This document shows, piece after piece, positions 42,247 to 51,343 of a stretch of DNA of 64,000 nucleotides. The notes under the pieces are model-generated. The model ran no database searches, was not told where the DNA came from, and worked only from the letters and a program-made list of their open reading frames with translations. The position numbers and the translations under genes are program-made. The stretch spans positions 62,001-126,000 of the forward strand of contig DDTN01000006.1 in NCBI GenBank assembly GCA_002344355.1, given 5' to 3'. The first letter of the stretch is position 1, and each line of letters starts with the position of its first letter. Source of the stretch: Proteobacteria bacterium UBA2363 (lineage in GTDB: Bacteria; Pseudomonadota; Gammaproteobacteria; Xanthomonadales; UBA2363).

Positions 42247-42626
42247 GCCCGTCCCTGGTCCTCTGGGCGGGTCTTGGCAGCGGCCTGGGGGCAGGCCTGC
42301 GCTGGACGCTGTCCCTGCTGATGACCGGTGCCGGCCTTGGCCTGCCCTGGCCGACCCTGGGGGTGAACGCCCTGGGCGCCCTTGTCGCCGGCTTCTACGC
42401 CGGCCGGCATGGCCCGGGCAGCCGCCGGCCGCACGGCGTCGCCGTGCAGGTCTTCATCCTGCCGGGACTGTGCGCCGGCTTCACCACCTTCTCGATCTTC
42501 AGCCTGGAGGCCGTGCACCACCTGGCCGGACACGGGGCCGGCGCAGCCTTCGGCCTGGTGCTGGCCAGCGTCGCGACCTGGCTCGTGGCGGTGGCGCTGG
42601 GCGACCGGCTGGGCCGGAGGGTCTGA
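42243..42626 (+). CDS. crcB: Fluoride channel subunit Fluc/CrcB, second copy
   Basis: A 127-residue homologue encoded with a 4-nt overlap to the first copy. Motifs are GLGAGLRW, LPWPTLGVNALGALVAG with Asn42 and CAGFTTFSIFSLE with an intact Phe pair (83 and 86). Positive residues lie in loop 2 (RHGPGSRRPHG) and the C-terminus (DRLGRRV), pointing to an N-in orientation, opposite to the first copy. The two probably form an antiparallel heterodimer exporting fluoride. Convergent with queG, 4 nt apart. Confidence 0.9.
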   Translation: MSPSLVLWAGLGSGLGAGLRWTLSLLMTGAGLGLPWPTLGVNALGALVAGFYAGRHGPGSRRPHGVAVQVFILPGLCAGFTTFSIFSLEAVHHLAGHGAGAAFGLVLASVATWLVAVALGDRLGRRV

Positions 42627-42630
42627 GCCG

Positions 42631-43710
42631 TCACGCGCGGACGGGATCGGCACCATGCCGGGCCAGCGCCCAGTGCACGTGTTCGCGGACCATCCCGTCG
42701 GGGTGTTCGGCGCGTGCCGTGAGCGCCTCGACCACCCCGGGGGAGGTCGGCGCATTGCCGAGGCCGACCGCCAGGTTGCGCAGCCAGCGCCGCCAGCCGA
42801 TCCGGCGGATCGCCGAGCCCTCGGTGTTGCGCAGGAAGGTCGCCTCGTCCCAGGCGAACAGCTCGACCAGGGTGGCGCGGTCGAGGCCATGGCGCACCGC
42901 GAAGTCCGGCACCCGGGTCGGTTGCGCGAACTTGTTCCACGGGCAGACCATCTGGCAGTCGTCGCAACCGTACACGCGGTTGCCGACCAGCGGCCGCAAC
43001 GGCTCGGGGATCGCGCCGTCCAGTTCGATGGTGAGGTAGGAGATGCACAGCCGGGCGTCGAGCTCGTAGGGCGCCACGATCGCGCCGGTCGGGCAGGCCG
43101 GCAGGCAGCGGCTGCAGCTGCCGCAGTGGTCGCCGGCCGCGGCATCCGGGGCCAGCGGCAGGTCGGTGTACAGCTCGCCCAGGAAGAACCAGGAGCCGGT
43201 CCGGGCATCGATCAGGTTGGTGTGCTTGCCGATCCAGCCGAGCCCGGCGTTTCGGGCCAGCGGTTTCTCCAGCACCGGCGCGGAGTCGGTGAACACGCGG
43301 TGGCCGAACGGACCGATCGCCGCCCCGATGCGGTCGGCCAGGGCCTGCAGGCGCGCGCGCAGCACCTTGTGGTAGTCGCGGCCCAGGGCGTAGCGGGAGA
43401 CATAGGCGAGCCCGCCGTCGGCCAGCACCTCCGGCATCGGCGCCGCCTCGCCGGGCAGGTAGTCCATGCGCGCGCTGACCACGCTCAGCGTGCCCGGGAC
43501 CAGCTCGGCGGGCCGGCTGCGCCGGCGGCCGTGCCGGGCCATCCAGGCCATCTCGCCATGCCGGCCGAGGGCCAGCCAGCGGTCCAGCGCCGCTTCGTCG
43601 GCGGACAGGTCGATGTGGCTGATGCCGACCGCGTCGAAGCCGAGTTCACGGCCCCAGGCCAGGATGTCGCGCTTGAGCGCGGCGACGTCGGGCACGGAAG
43701 GAGAGGCCAT
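42631..43710 (-). CDS. queG: Epoxyqueuosine reductase
   Basis: A 359-residue iron-sulfur and cobalamin enzyme for the last step of queuosine synthesis in tRNA. Two [4Fe-4S] cysteine sets are visible: CGSCSRCLPACPTGAI and GCDDCQMVCPWNKF. The N-terminal domain (GFDAVGISHIDL) and SARMDYLPGE are family typical, and the C-terminal HEAT-like part is NTEGSAIRRIGWRRWLRNLA. Start at ATG 43710. Length agrees with family. Confidence 0.96.
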   Translation of the reverse strand: MASPSVPDVAALKRDILAWGRELGFDAVGISHIDLSADEAALDRWLALGRHGEMAWMARHGRRRSRPAELVPGTLSVVSARMDYLPGEAAPMPEVLADGGLAYVSRYALGRDYHKVLRARLQALADRIGAAIGPFGHRVFTDSAPVLEKPLARNAGLGWIGKHTNLIDARTGSWFFLGELYTDLPLAPDAAAGDHCGSCSRCLPACPTGAIVAPYELDARLCISYLTIELDGAIPEPLRPLVGNRVYGCDDCQMVCPWNKFAQPTRVPDFAVRHGLDRATLVELFAWDEATFLRNTEGSAIRRIGWRRWLRNLAVGLGNAPTSPGVVEALTARAEHPDGMVREHVHWALARHGADPVRA

Positions 43711-43793
43711 GGCGGCGATGATACGGCCTGCGCCCGGCGGCCCGGCCTGCGGCCATGGCAAGCTGGGGCCCTGGCGACGGCTTGGAGCGGGGC

Positions 43794-45143
43794 ATGGCGG
43801 ACGACTGCGACCTGGCGGTGATCGGCGGCGGCTCCGGCGGGCTGGCGCTGGCGCAGCGCGCCGCCGCGCACGGCGCCCGCGTCGTGCTTTACGAGCCCGG
43901 CCGGCTGGGCGGCACCTGCGTGCACCTGGGTTGCGTGCCCAAGAAGGCGATGTGGCTGGCGGCGCAGGCGGCCGAACAGCTCGGCCTGGCGGCGGACCTG
44001 GGCTTCCGGCTGGACGCCGGCGGACTCGACTGGCCGGCCTTCCTGGCGCGCCGCCAGGCCTACGTCGAGCGCGCCGAGGCCGGCTATGCCAGGCGCCTGG
44101 CCGGGCTGGGCGTCACCGTGGTCGCCGAGCGCGCCCACCTGCTGCCGCAGCGGCGCGTCGCGTCGGCCTCCGGCGTGCGCAGCGCCCGCCACGTCGCGAT
44201 CGCCACCGGCGGCCGACCGCGCCGGCTGGCGGTCCCGGGTTTCGAGCTGGGACGGGTCTCCGATGACGTCTTCGCGCTGACGCAGCCGCCGCGCCGGGTG
44301 GTCGTGGTCGGCGGCGGCTACGTGGCCGTGGAGATGGCCAGCCTGCTGGCCGCGCTCGGCGGCGAGGTCGAGCTGCTGGTGCGCGGCAGGCGCCTGCTCG
44401 ACGGCTTCGACGAGGGCATCGGCGAGGCGCTGGCGACGGCCATGCGCGGCCGCGGCATCGTCGTCTCGACCGGCGTCGAGGTGACCGCCGTCGAGCGCGC
44501 CGCCGACGGCACCCGCACCGTGTCCTGCGCCGGTGGCGCACGCCGCACCGGGGTCGACTGGTTGCTGTGGGCGATCGGCCGGGTGCCCAACAGCGAGGAC
44601 ATCGGCCTGGCCGACATCGGCCTTTCGACCACCGCCAGCGGCCACATCGCGGTCGACGCGCAGCAGCGGACCACCGTGGACGGCGTGTACGCCCTGGGCG
44701 ATGTCGGCACCCAGCCGGCGCTGACGCCGGTGGCGGTGGCTGCCGGCAGGCGCCTGGCCGACCGCCTGTTCGGCGGCCAGCCGGAGGCCTGCTTCGACCC
44801 CGCCCAGGTGCCGACCGTGGTGTTCGCGCTGCCGCCGGTGGCCAGCTGCGGCCTGTCCGAGGCGCAGGCCCGCGATCGCCACGGCGACGGCGCGGTCAGC
44901 GTCCACGCCACCCGCTTCCAGCCGATGCGCGAGGCCCTGGCCGGGCGCGACGATCCAGTCTGGATCAAGCTGGTGTGCGTGGGGCAGGCGCAGCGCGTCG
45001 TCGGGCTGCACCTGGTCGGTCCGGGGGTCGAGGAGATCCTGCAGGGCTTCGCGGTGGCGATGCGCATGGGCGCCACGCGCGCCGACTTCCAGGCCACCGT
45101 GGCGATCCATCCCGGCAGCGCCGAGGAAGTGGTGCTGCTCTAG
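43794..45143 (+). CDS. gor: Glutathione-disulfide reductase
   Basis: A 449-residue flavoprotein reducing GSSG with NADPH. FAD motif is LAVIGGGSGGLALAQRAA, the redox disulfide GGTCVHLGCVPKKAMW, and the NADPH site VVGGGYVAVEMA with downstream Arg residues (LVRGRRLLDGFD), as in glutathione reductase rather than NADH enzymes. The C-terminal active His is in VAIHPGSAEEVVLL. E. coli Gor is 450 residues. ATG 43794 preferred; a longer frame adds 13 non-conserved residues. Confidence 0.92.
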   Translation: MADDCDLAVIGGGSGGLALAQRAAAHGARVVLYEPGRLGGTCVHLGCVPKKAMWLAAQAAEQLGLAADLGFRLDAGGLDWPAFLARRQAYVERAEAGYARRLAGLGVTVVAERAHLLPQRRVASASGVRSARHVAIATGGRPRRLAVPGFELGRVSDDVFALTQPPRRVVVVGGGYVAVEMASLLAALGGEVELLVRGRRLLDGFDEGIGEALATAMRGRGIVVSTGVEVTAVERAADGTRTVSCAGGARRTGVDWLLWAIGRVPNSEDIGLADIGLSTTASGHIAVDAQQRTTVDGVYALGDVGTQPALTPVAVAAGRRLADRLFGGQPEACFDPAQVPTVVFALPPVASCGLSEAQARDRHGDGAVSVHATRFQPMREALAGRDDPVWIKLVCVGQAQRVVGLHLVGPGVEEILQGFAVAMRMGATRADFQATVAIHPGSAEEVVLL

Positions 45144-45355
45144 CCGGACCGTTCGCGAGGCGGCTGCTGCGCGGTCGCGGCCAGCCCTGCCGGGCATCGT
45201 GGCCAGCGCGCGACTTCCGCGTCCCTGGCGCGCGACCATCCCAGGACACCGCTCCGGCCGGGCGCCGGGCCGGTGTCGCCCGGGTACGCCGCGCCCGCAC
45301 TGGATCGGCGTGCGCGGCATGGGGACTGCGCGGAATGCGGGCTAGACTTGCCGTC

Positions 45356-46840
45356 ATGAACCTGCGAACGCTGCCCGTCCTGCCCTTCGTCCTCCTGCTC
45401 GGCGCCTGCGCCGCCCAGCCTTCGCGCACCACGCCGCCGGCCGGCGGCAACGGCGACCGCGAGACCGCCGTCCTGTACGAGCGGCTCGGCCGTGCCGCCG
45501 ACCGTTTCGCCGAGGGCACCCGTCTGCTGGCCGCAGGCGATGCCCGTGGCAACCCCGAGCGCGATGCCGCGCTCGAGGAGCTTCGCATCGCCGGCGACCG
45601 CTGCGTCGCCCTGCCGCAGTGCGACGGCAGCCGCTTCCTGGCGACCTACGAGGCGCTGGTCCGCGAGGCGGCGCAGGCCGGCACGCGCGGCGACCGTCCC
45701 GAGGCGGAACCGGCGACGATCGAGGCGCACGCGACCTCGCCGGTGCTCGCGCAGCTTCCCGAGTCGCAGCGCACCATCACCCTGCTGCGCGGCCGCGACC
45801 TGGCGCAGGTGATCCAGCTCAACGAGCCGGTCAAGGCCGCCATCAACGAGTGGCTGACCTGGTTGCGGCCCAACCTCATCGAGGCCTGGGAGAACTACCA
45901 GTTCATGCGCTTCATGATGTGGCCGGAATACGAGCAGGCCGGGCTGCCCGAGGCCCTGCTGTTCGCGATCATGGCGCGCGAATCGCAGGGCAAGGTGCAC
46001 GCGGTGTCGCACGCCGGCGCCGCCGGTCCGCTGCAGTTCATGCCGGCCACCGGCGCCCGCTTCGGGCTGGGCCGCAACGAGGCCGGCTTCGACACCCGTT
46101 ACGACCCGCGCCTGGCGACGCGCGCGCAGGTGCGCTACCTCAACGAGCAGTTCGACCGCCTGAACGAGAACCTGGAACTGGTGGTGGCCGCCTACAACGG
46201 CGGCGAGGGACGCCTTGCACGGCTATCGGGCAACGGCAGCCGCAGCCTGTGGGATGCCGAGGTGTTCGGCGCCCTGCCGCGGGAGACGCAGATCTACGTG
46301 CCGATGGTGCTGGCGGCGGCCTGGCTGTTCCTGCATCCGGAGCAGTACGGCCTGGAGTTCCCGCGCCTGGACACCCGGCCGGCCGTGATCACCCTGCGTC
46401 GCGCGGCGTCCATCAACGAGCTGGCGGTGTGCCTCGGCCACGCCGGCAACGTCCGGACCGGCTGGTTCCGGGCGCTGCGCAACCTCAACCCCCAGTACGA
46501 CAACAAGCAGGTGCTGCCGGAAGGGACCCAGCTGGAGGTGCCGGCCGTGGTGGTGCCGGCCTACCAGCGCGACTGCGTGCAGGGACCGCTGGCCCAGGTC
46601 GCCGCCGAGCTCAACGGCGCCCGGCTGCCGGTCAGTCCCCTGCCGCTCGCGGCGCGCGCCGGGGGCGCTGACCCGGCACGGCCCGGCCGGGTGCACACGG
46701 TCCGCAGCGGCGAGACCCTGTACGCCATCGCGACCCGCAACCGCTGCAACATGGTGGCGCTGGCACGGGCGAACCACATCCGCGGCCCCAACTACGCGAT
46801 CCGCCCGGGCCAGAGGATCGACCTCTCGGTCTGCCGCTGA
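45356..46840 (+). CDS. mltD: Membrane-bound lytic murein transglycosylase D
   Basis: A 494-residue lipoprotein (lipobox LLLGAC, Cys18). The SLT domain holds the catalytic Glu209 (IMARESQGK), HAGAAGPLQFMPATG and VVAAYNGGEGRL. A single LysM peptidoglycan-binding domain ends the protein (HTVRSGETLYAIATRNRCNM and GPNYAIRPGQRIDL, about 446 to 490). It cleaves peptidoglycan glycan strands to 1,6-anhydro ends. E. coli MltD has two LysM domains and similar length; here one is clear. Confidence 0.93.
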   Translation: MNLRTLPVLPFVLLLGACAAQPSRTTPPAGGNGDRETAVLYERLGRAADRFAEGTRLLAAGDARGNPERDAALEELRIAGDRCVALPQCDGSRFLATYEALVREAAQAGTRGDRPEAEPATIEAHATSPVLAQLPESQRTITLLRGRDLAQVIQLNEPVKAAINEWLTWLRPNLIEAWENYQFMRFMMWPEYEQAGLPEALLFAIMARESQGKVHAVSHAGAAGPLQFMPATGARFGLGRNEAGFDTRYDPRLATRAQVRYLNEQFDRLNENLELVVAAYNGGEGRLARLSGNGSRSLWDAEVFGALPRETQIYVPMVLAAAWLFLHPEQYGLEFPRLDTRPAVITLRRAASINELAVCLGHAGNVRTGWFRALRNLNPQYDNKQVLPEGTQLEVPAVVVPAYQRDCVQGPLAQVAAELNGARLPVSPLPLAARAGGADPARPGRVHTVRSGETLYAIATRNRCNMVALARANHIRGPNYAIRPGQRIDLSVCR

Positions 46841-46927
46841 GGGCCGCCGGGCCCCGGCAGCGGACCGACGCCGGCCTGCCGCGCGCACGCGTGCGAGCAG
46901 GCGCACCCGGCAAGGCCGCCATCTGGT

Positions 46928-48583
46928 TCAGGGCCTGGCGTTGGCCAGGGCGCTGGCGATCTCCTCCAGCGCGACGGCGCCGCCGCCACGGCATCGCGCC
47001 AGCAGCGCGCCGATGTCCGCCGGCGGCCGGTCGAACAGCGCCTCGATCAGCGCGGACAGGTCGCCGATCAGGCGCGCGCGCGCATCCGCCGGCCCGGCAT
47101 CGGCGGTTGCGCCGTCGCGGTCGCCGAACGGCGCGTCGGGATCCACGGGCGACAGGCGGATCTGTCCGCCCGGCTGGATGCGCACCTGGCCGGCATGCAG
47201 GGTCCACGGCACCACGCGGCCGGCATGCAGCGCCGACAGCGCGGCCACCACCCGGCGCGCCAGCAGCAGGCCCACGGCCGCCGGGGGTGGTCCGTTCCGG
47301 GCCAGCAGGTCGGCCAGCGAACGGCCCGCCAGCTCCTCGATGGCGATCAGCAGGTGGGCCTGGTGCTGGCCGACGTGCACGACCCGCTGCAGCGCCGGGT
47401 GGTGCACCTGTGCCGCCCGTTTCATCTCCGCCCCCAGGCGGAACGCGAGCGCGGTGCGGCGGGCCTGGCCGCGCAGGAACACCAGCAGGTCGACCAGGCC
47501 GCCCTCCTGGCGATCCAGCGCCCGCAGCCGCTCCACACCGGGCGCGGAGGGCAGGCGCGCGAGCGCCTGGAAGCGCTCGGGCAGGGCGGTACTGCACGCC
47601 GCGAGGTCGCTGGCCGGCGGCGCCGCGGCCGGTGCCGTACCGTCCAGCCAGGCGATCAGCAGGGCGCTGGCATCGCCTCCGCCGGCGTCCTCGCGGCGGG
47701 TCGGCCGGCGCGCGGACGCCGCCGCGCGTCGATGCCGCCAGGCGAACCACAGGGCCAGGGCCATGAGGGTGGCCGCGACGCCTGCCAGGATCTGGGCCGT
47801 CCGCTGTCGGGCCATCCTCGCGCGTCGCTCGGCAACCGGCAGGTAAGCCTCCACCCGCGCCTCGCCCTCCAGGTCGGGCAGCGCCATCCGCTGCAGGCCA
47901 TCCTGGCCGGCCGGCGCGTCCGCCGGACTCGCGCCCGGGCTTCCGAGGCGCGTTCCGCCATCGAGGATCTCGAGCGCCAGGTCGACGCCGCTCTGGCGGG
48001 CGATCGTGGCCAGGTCGACGGGCGACACCGGTCGCGCGAACACCAGCACGCCGTGCAGCAGCGGGCCCTGGCGCACCGGCGAGAGGGCGACGCTGGCCGG
48101 GCCGCCGGCGACCGTCCAGAAGCCACCCGCAGCCGCTCCGCTGGCGAGGACCGCGGCGACGCCCGGCAGGTCGTCGCCGCGGTCCGCGGCAGCCTGCAGC
48201 AGGCCCACGGACAGGACCTGCCGCCCAGCGCTGTCGAGCAGCATCACCCCGGGCACCTGGTCGGCATCGACCCGCTCGTCGAGCAGGTCGCGCAACGAGA
48301 AGGCATCGACCGGGCTGCGCGCCAGGGCCGCCGCGACATAGGCGGCAAAGCCCCTGTCGTCGGCCAGCCGCTGCACCTGCGCGGCGAGTTCGGCCTGCTG
48401 GGCCTGCAGCGCAGCATTCACGAGGGCCAGGCCGGCCTGGGGCCGCGACCGGATTTCCGCACGCAGGGCGGCGGCCTCCTGCCAGGACCAGGCCAGGGAG
48501 ACCGCGGCGACGACGGCGGCCAACGCCGCCGCCAGGCGGGCCGTCAGCATGCCGGCCGGGGCAGCGTCACCTGGCCGGGCCAT
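46928..48583 (-). CDS. Membrane sensor with degenerate protein-kinase domain
   Basis: A 551-residue protein. A membrane segment (about 13 to 35) precedes a periplasmic sensor-like domain (about 40 to 265) that includes VPGVMLLDSAGRQVLSVG, a second membrane segment (AGVAATLMALALWFAW, about 270 to 290), a linker, and a C-terminal kinase-like domain (about 375 to 545). That domain keeps the C-lobe layout (HPALQRVVHVG, EELAGRSLADLLARNG, AALSALHAGRVV), but the HRDLKPxN loop reads PWTLHAGQ and DFG is not kept. It overlaps the cupredoxin lipoprotein gene by 17 nt. Family unknown. Confidence 0.65.
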   Translation of the reverse strand: MARPGDAAPAGMLTARLAAALAAVVAAVSLAWSWQEAAALRAEIRSRPQAGLALVNAALQAQQAELAAQVQRLADDRGFAAYVAAALARSPVDAFSLRDLLDERVDADQVPGVMLLDSAGRQVLSVGLLQAAADRGDDLPGVAAVLASGAAAGGFWTVAGGPASVALSPVRQGPLLHGVLVFARPVSPVDLATIARQSGVDLALEILDGGTRLGSPGASPADAPAGQDGLQRMALPDLEGEARVEAYLPVAERRARMARQRTAQILAGVAATLMALALWFAWRHRRAAASARRPTRREDAGGGDASALLIAWLDGTAPAAAPPASDLAACSTALPERFQALARLPSAPGVERLRALDRQEGGLVDLLVFLRGQARRTALAFRLGAEMKRAAQVHHPALQRVVHVGQHQAHLLIAIEELAGRSLADLLARNGPPPAAVGLLLARRVVAALSALHAGRVVPWTLHAGQVRIQPGGQIRLSPVDPDAPFGDRDGATADAGPADARARLIGDLSALIEALFDRPPADIGALLARCRGGGAVALEEIASALANARP

Positions 48584-49634
48584 AGCTGCTGCCGTCGATC
48601 CGCTGGTGCTGGGGGATCAACGGACGATCGACCACCAGCACGATGTCCTCCAGTCGCCGGTCGCCGGCAGCGATCGGCCGTTGCCACGGCTCGGCCCGGG
48701 GGTGCCAGATCTCCAGTCGTCCGCCGCCGGCGGGCACGCCGTCGAACCGGAATCCGCCGTCGGCCGACACGCGCGCCGCGAACGGGGTGTCGGCCACCAC
48801 GACGGCCGCATACATGCCGTAGTGCACGTTGCAGAACACCATCACGACACCGGGCGCGCCCAGGACGACATCGGCACTCTCGCCTTCGCCATAGAGGCCG
48901 AGATCGAAGCGGTTCCCCGGCGTGTCCGAGAACACGTTGTGCAGCACCTCGTCGTCGTTGGGAAAGGCGACGGTGCTGCCCACCGGCACGACCAGCGTGG
49001 TCGGCAGGAATCGCTTGCCGCGGGTGACGATGCTGAACCGGCCGGGTGGCGGCGCCGGGACCTGCCGTTGCGGCCGGTACAGGACCACGGAGTTCGCCAG
49101 CTCGGCGGCGTTCACGGCCTGGCCGCGGCCAGCCTGCAGGCGGATCGTTCCCTGCAGCACACGCGACCCGGTCGTCGGCAGCCCGTCCTGAGACCCCCCG
49201 GCAGGGGCGGGCGCAGGATCGGTCGGCGGCACCGCTCGTGGCGCAGGCGCCGGTCGGGGTCCCGCGGCGGCCGCCGGGGCCGGCGCAGGCGCCGGCGCAG
49301 GCGCAGGGGCAGGGGCAGGCGCAGGGGCAGGGGCAGGCGCAGGCGCAGGGGCAGGCGCAGGGGCAGGCGCAGGCGCAGGCGCTGGCGCAGGCGCTGGCGC
49401 GGACGAGGCCTCTGGCGAGGCCTGGCGCATTCCTGCCGCGGCCGCGGTCGATGGCGGCATGTCACCGGACGGTGGGGTCGCCGGCGAGTCCGGCGTTCCG
49501 GGCACGGGATCGGCGGCCCGGGCGTCCTCCGGCCCCGCCACCGGTGCCCGTGCGGGCGGTGGCGGCACCGAGGCGCAGGCGGACAGGACGAGGGCCATGG
49601 TCACGGCCACGGCGGAGCGGTAGCGGCGCTGCAT
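48567..49634 (-). CDS. Cupredoxin-domain lipoprotein with Ala-Pro spacer
   Basis: A 355-residue lipoprotein (lipobox LVLSAC, Cys20). A Pro/Ala region with about twenty consecutive Ala-Pro pairs (about 79 to 121) forms a long stiff spacer. The C-terminal half is a plastocyanin-like domain: FLPTTLVVPVGSTVAFPN, the ligand His in EVLHNVFSD, and Cys, His and Met in FCNVHYGMYAA, a full type 1 copper set. A carboxypeptidase-regulatory-like tail follows (FRFDGVPAGGGRLEIWHP). GAGGAA precedes the ATG. It should hold copper on the periplasmic face; role unknown. Confidence 0.8.
   Translation of the reverse strand: MQRRYRSAVAVTMALVLSACASVPPPPARAPVAGPEDARAADPVPGTPDSPATPPSGDMPPSTAAAAGMRQASPEASSAPAPAPAPAPAPAPAPAPAPAPAPAPAPAPAPAPAPAPAPAPAAAAGPRPAPAPRAVPPTDPAPAPAGGSQDGLPTTGSRVLQGTIRLQAGRGQAVNAAELANSVVLYRPQRQVPAPPPGRFSIVTRGKRFLPTTLVVPVGSTVAFPNDDEVLHNVFSDTPGNRFDLGLYGEGESADVVLGAPGVVMVFCNVHYGMYAAVVVADTPFAARVSADGGFRFDGVPAGGGRLEIWHPRAEPWQRPIAAGDRRLEDIVLVVDRPLIPQHQRIDGSSYGPAR
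49276..49401 (-). repeat. 21 hexamer units coding Ala-Pro repeats
   Basis: The plus strand reads 21 consecutive units of GGNGCN (mostly GGCGCA and GGGGCA). They encode the Ala-Pro spacer of the cupredoxin lipoprotein on the minus strand. Units differ mostly at one or two bases. Hexamer gain or loss would change spacer length without changing frame. Confidence 0.9.
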
Positions 49635-49768
49635 CTGAATTCCTCGGGGCGGTGGCATTGCCGCGCCGGGGGTGGCCCGCGTCGCTGCGGGACGGCGCCC
49701 GGTCGGGCGCCGCTACCTACGCGGGGATGCGGCCGGATGGATGCACCGGCCCGTGGCGGACGCCGCCG

Positions 49769-50614
49769 CTAGCCTGCGAGCAGCCCCAGCCGTTGCCCGA
49801 CCCTGACCTCCTGGCCCGGCGCGAACCGGTCCAGCCGGGCCTGGCCGGGTCCGAACAGGACGATGGCGGTGGAGCCGAAGTGGAAGCGGCCGAGTTCGGC
49901 GAAGCGCTCCAGCCGCCGGCTGCCGGCCGGATACTCGGTGACCCTGGCCGTCCGTCCGCGCGGCGCCTGGATCCAGCCGTCCCACACCGTCTCGATGCCG
50001 GCGACGATCATCGCCCCGACCATCACCACCGCCAGCGGCCCGGTGTCGGTGTCGAAGTGGCAGACCAGGCGCTCGTTGCGCGCGAACACGCCGTCGATGC
50101 CCTCGACGGTGACCGGCGCGACGCTGAACAGGCGGCCGGGCACGTAGGTGGTCCGGCGCAGGGTGCCGGCCACCGGCATGTGCACGCGGTGGTAGTTGCG
50201 CGGCTGCAGGTACACCGTGGCGAAACTGCCGCCGGCATAGGCGGCGGCGTCGCCGGCGTCGCCGACCAGGGCCGCCAGCGAGTAGTCCCGGCCCTTGGCC
50301 TGCAGGATGCGGTCGCCGTCGATCTCGCCGACGGCGCTGATCCGGCCGTCGGCCGGCACCAGCACGGCGCGCGGGTCGGGGTCCGCCTGCCGGGCGCCGG
50401 GCCGCAGGGCGCGGGTGAAGAAGGCATCGAAGCTGGGGTAGTGGTCGGGGTCGGCGCTCTCCGACTCCGACAGGTCGATGCCGAACTGCCTGACCGCCCC
50501 GCGGATCTGCAGGTTCTTCAGCGGCCGCCAGCGGATCGCGCCCCACTGGCGCGCCAGCGCCGTCAGCAGGTGGTGCGGCAGCAGCTTCTGCAGCAGCAGG
50601 TAGGCGCCCCGCAT
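49769..50614 (-). CDS. psd: Phosphatidylserine decarboxylase
   Basis: A 281-residue proenzyme making phosphatidylethanolamine. It processes itself at the FGST motif (Gly247-Ser248) to create the pyruvoyl group; E. coli has LGST. Other family blocks are PADGRISAVGEID, YLQPRNYHRVHMP and NERLVCHFDTD. The N-terminal LLLQKLLPHHLLTALARQW is the membrane-associating start. The ATG overlaps the sco stop (TGATG), so it follows sco in the operon. Length fits family. Confidence 0.95.
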   Translation of the reverse strand: MRGAYLLLQKLLPHHLLTALARQWGAIRWRPLKNLQIRGAVRQFGIDLSESESADPDHYPSFDAFFTRALRPGARQADPDPRAVLVPADGRISAVGEIDGDRILQAKGRDYSLAALVGDAGDAAAYAGGSFATVYLQPRNYHRVHMPVAGTLRRTTYVPGRLFSVAPVTVEGIDGVFARNERLVCHFDTDTGPLAVVMVGAMIVAGIETVWDGWIQAPRGRTARVTEYPAGSRRLERFAELGRFHFGSTAIVLFGPGQARLDRFAPGQEVRVGQRLGLLAG

Positions 50615-51240
50615 CAGGCGCCGCGTCCGGCCAGCAGGCGCAGGTCGTGGACGATCGCGTCGACCCGCAGGGGCGGCCTGACCAGGGCGACCAGGCGGCC
50701 GTCCGGATCGACGATCGCCAGGTGGGCGCTGTGGTCGACGGTGTAGTCCTCGCCCTCGGGCGGGTCGCGCAGGTAGATCATGCCGAGCTGCCGGGTGAAC
50801 GGCAGCAGGGCCTCGTGGCCGGCGGTGGCGGCGACGATCGTGGGGCTGAAGTAGCGGGCGTAGTCGGCGAGCAGCGCCGGCTCGTCGCGCTCGGGGTCCA
50901 CCGACACGAAATACAGGCCGGGCAGGGCGCCGGCGTCGGCGGGCCAGGCGCGCTCGAGGTCGCGGAACACGGCGAGCGTCTGCGGGCAGACGTCGGGGCA
51001 ATGGGTGAAACCGATGAACACCAGGTTCCACCGGCCGCGCCAGTCGGCCAGCGTCAGGGCGCTGCCGTCCGGGCGCTGCAGGGCGAAGTCCTCGAGCGCG
51101 CGCGGTACCGGATAGACCAGCGCGGCGCGGGTGGCCGGGGCGTCGTCGGCTGCGTACCAGCGCTGGCCCAGGAACAGGCCGAGGGCGCCGGCCAGCGCCG
51201 CCGCGGCGATCAGCCAGGGCAGGGAACGGGCGGTGTTCAT
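50614..51240 (-). CDS. SCO1/SenC family copper chaperone
   Basis: A 208-residue membrane-anchored thioredoxin-fold protein. An N-terminal anchor (WLIAAAALAGALGLFLG) precedes the domain with CPDVC motif (FTHCPDVCPQTLAVF) and the distal His (DHSAHLAIVD), which bind copper for delivery to the Cu-A site of cytochrome c oxidase. The ATG at 51240 is chosen over an upstream frame that extends into the prmB promoter region. Forms an operon with psd. Confidence 0.94.
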   Translation of the reverse strand: MNTARSLPWLIAAAALAGALGLFLGQRWYAADDAPATRAALVYPVPRALEDFALQRPDGSALTLADWRGRWNLVFIGFTHCPDVCPQTLAVFRDLERAWPADAGALPGLYFVSVDPERDEPALLADYARYFSPTIVAATAGHEALLPFTRQLGMIYLRDPPEGEDYTVDHSAHLAIVDPDGRLVALVRPPLRVDAIVHDLRLLAGRGA

Positions 51241-51343
51241 GGGCGCGAGTATAGCGGCCGCCGGTGAACCGGCCGCGTACGCGCCCACGGCCGGCCGGGC
51301 TTCCGCTACGCTGGCGGGCTGAATGCAACCGCCAGGCAGGGCC

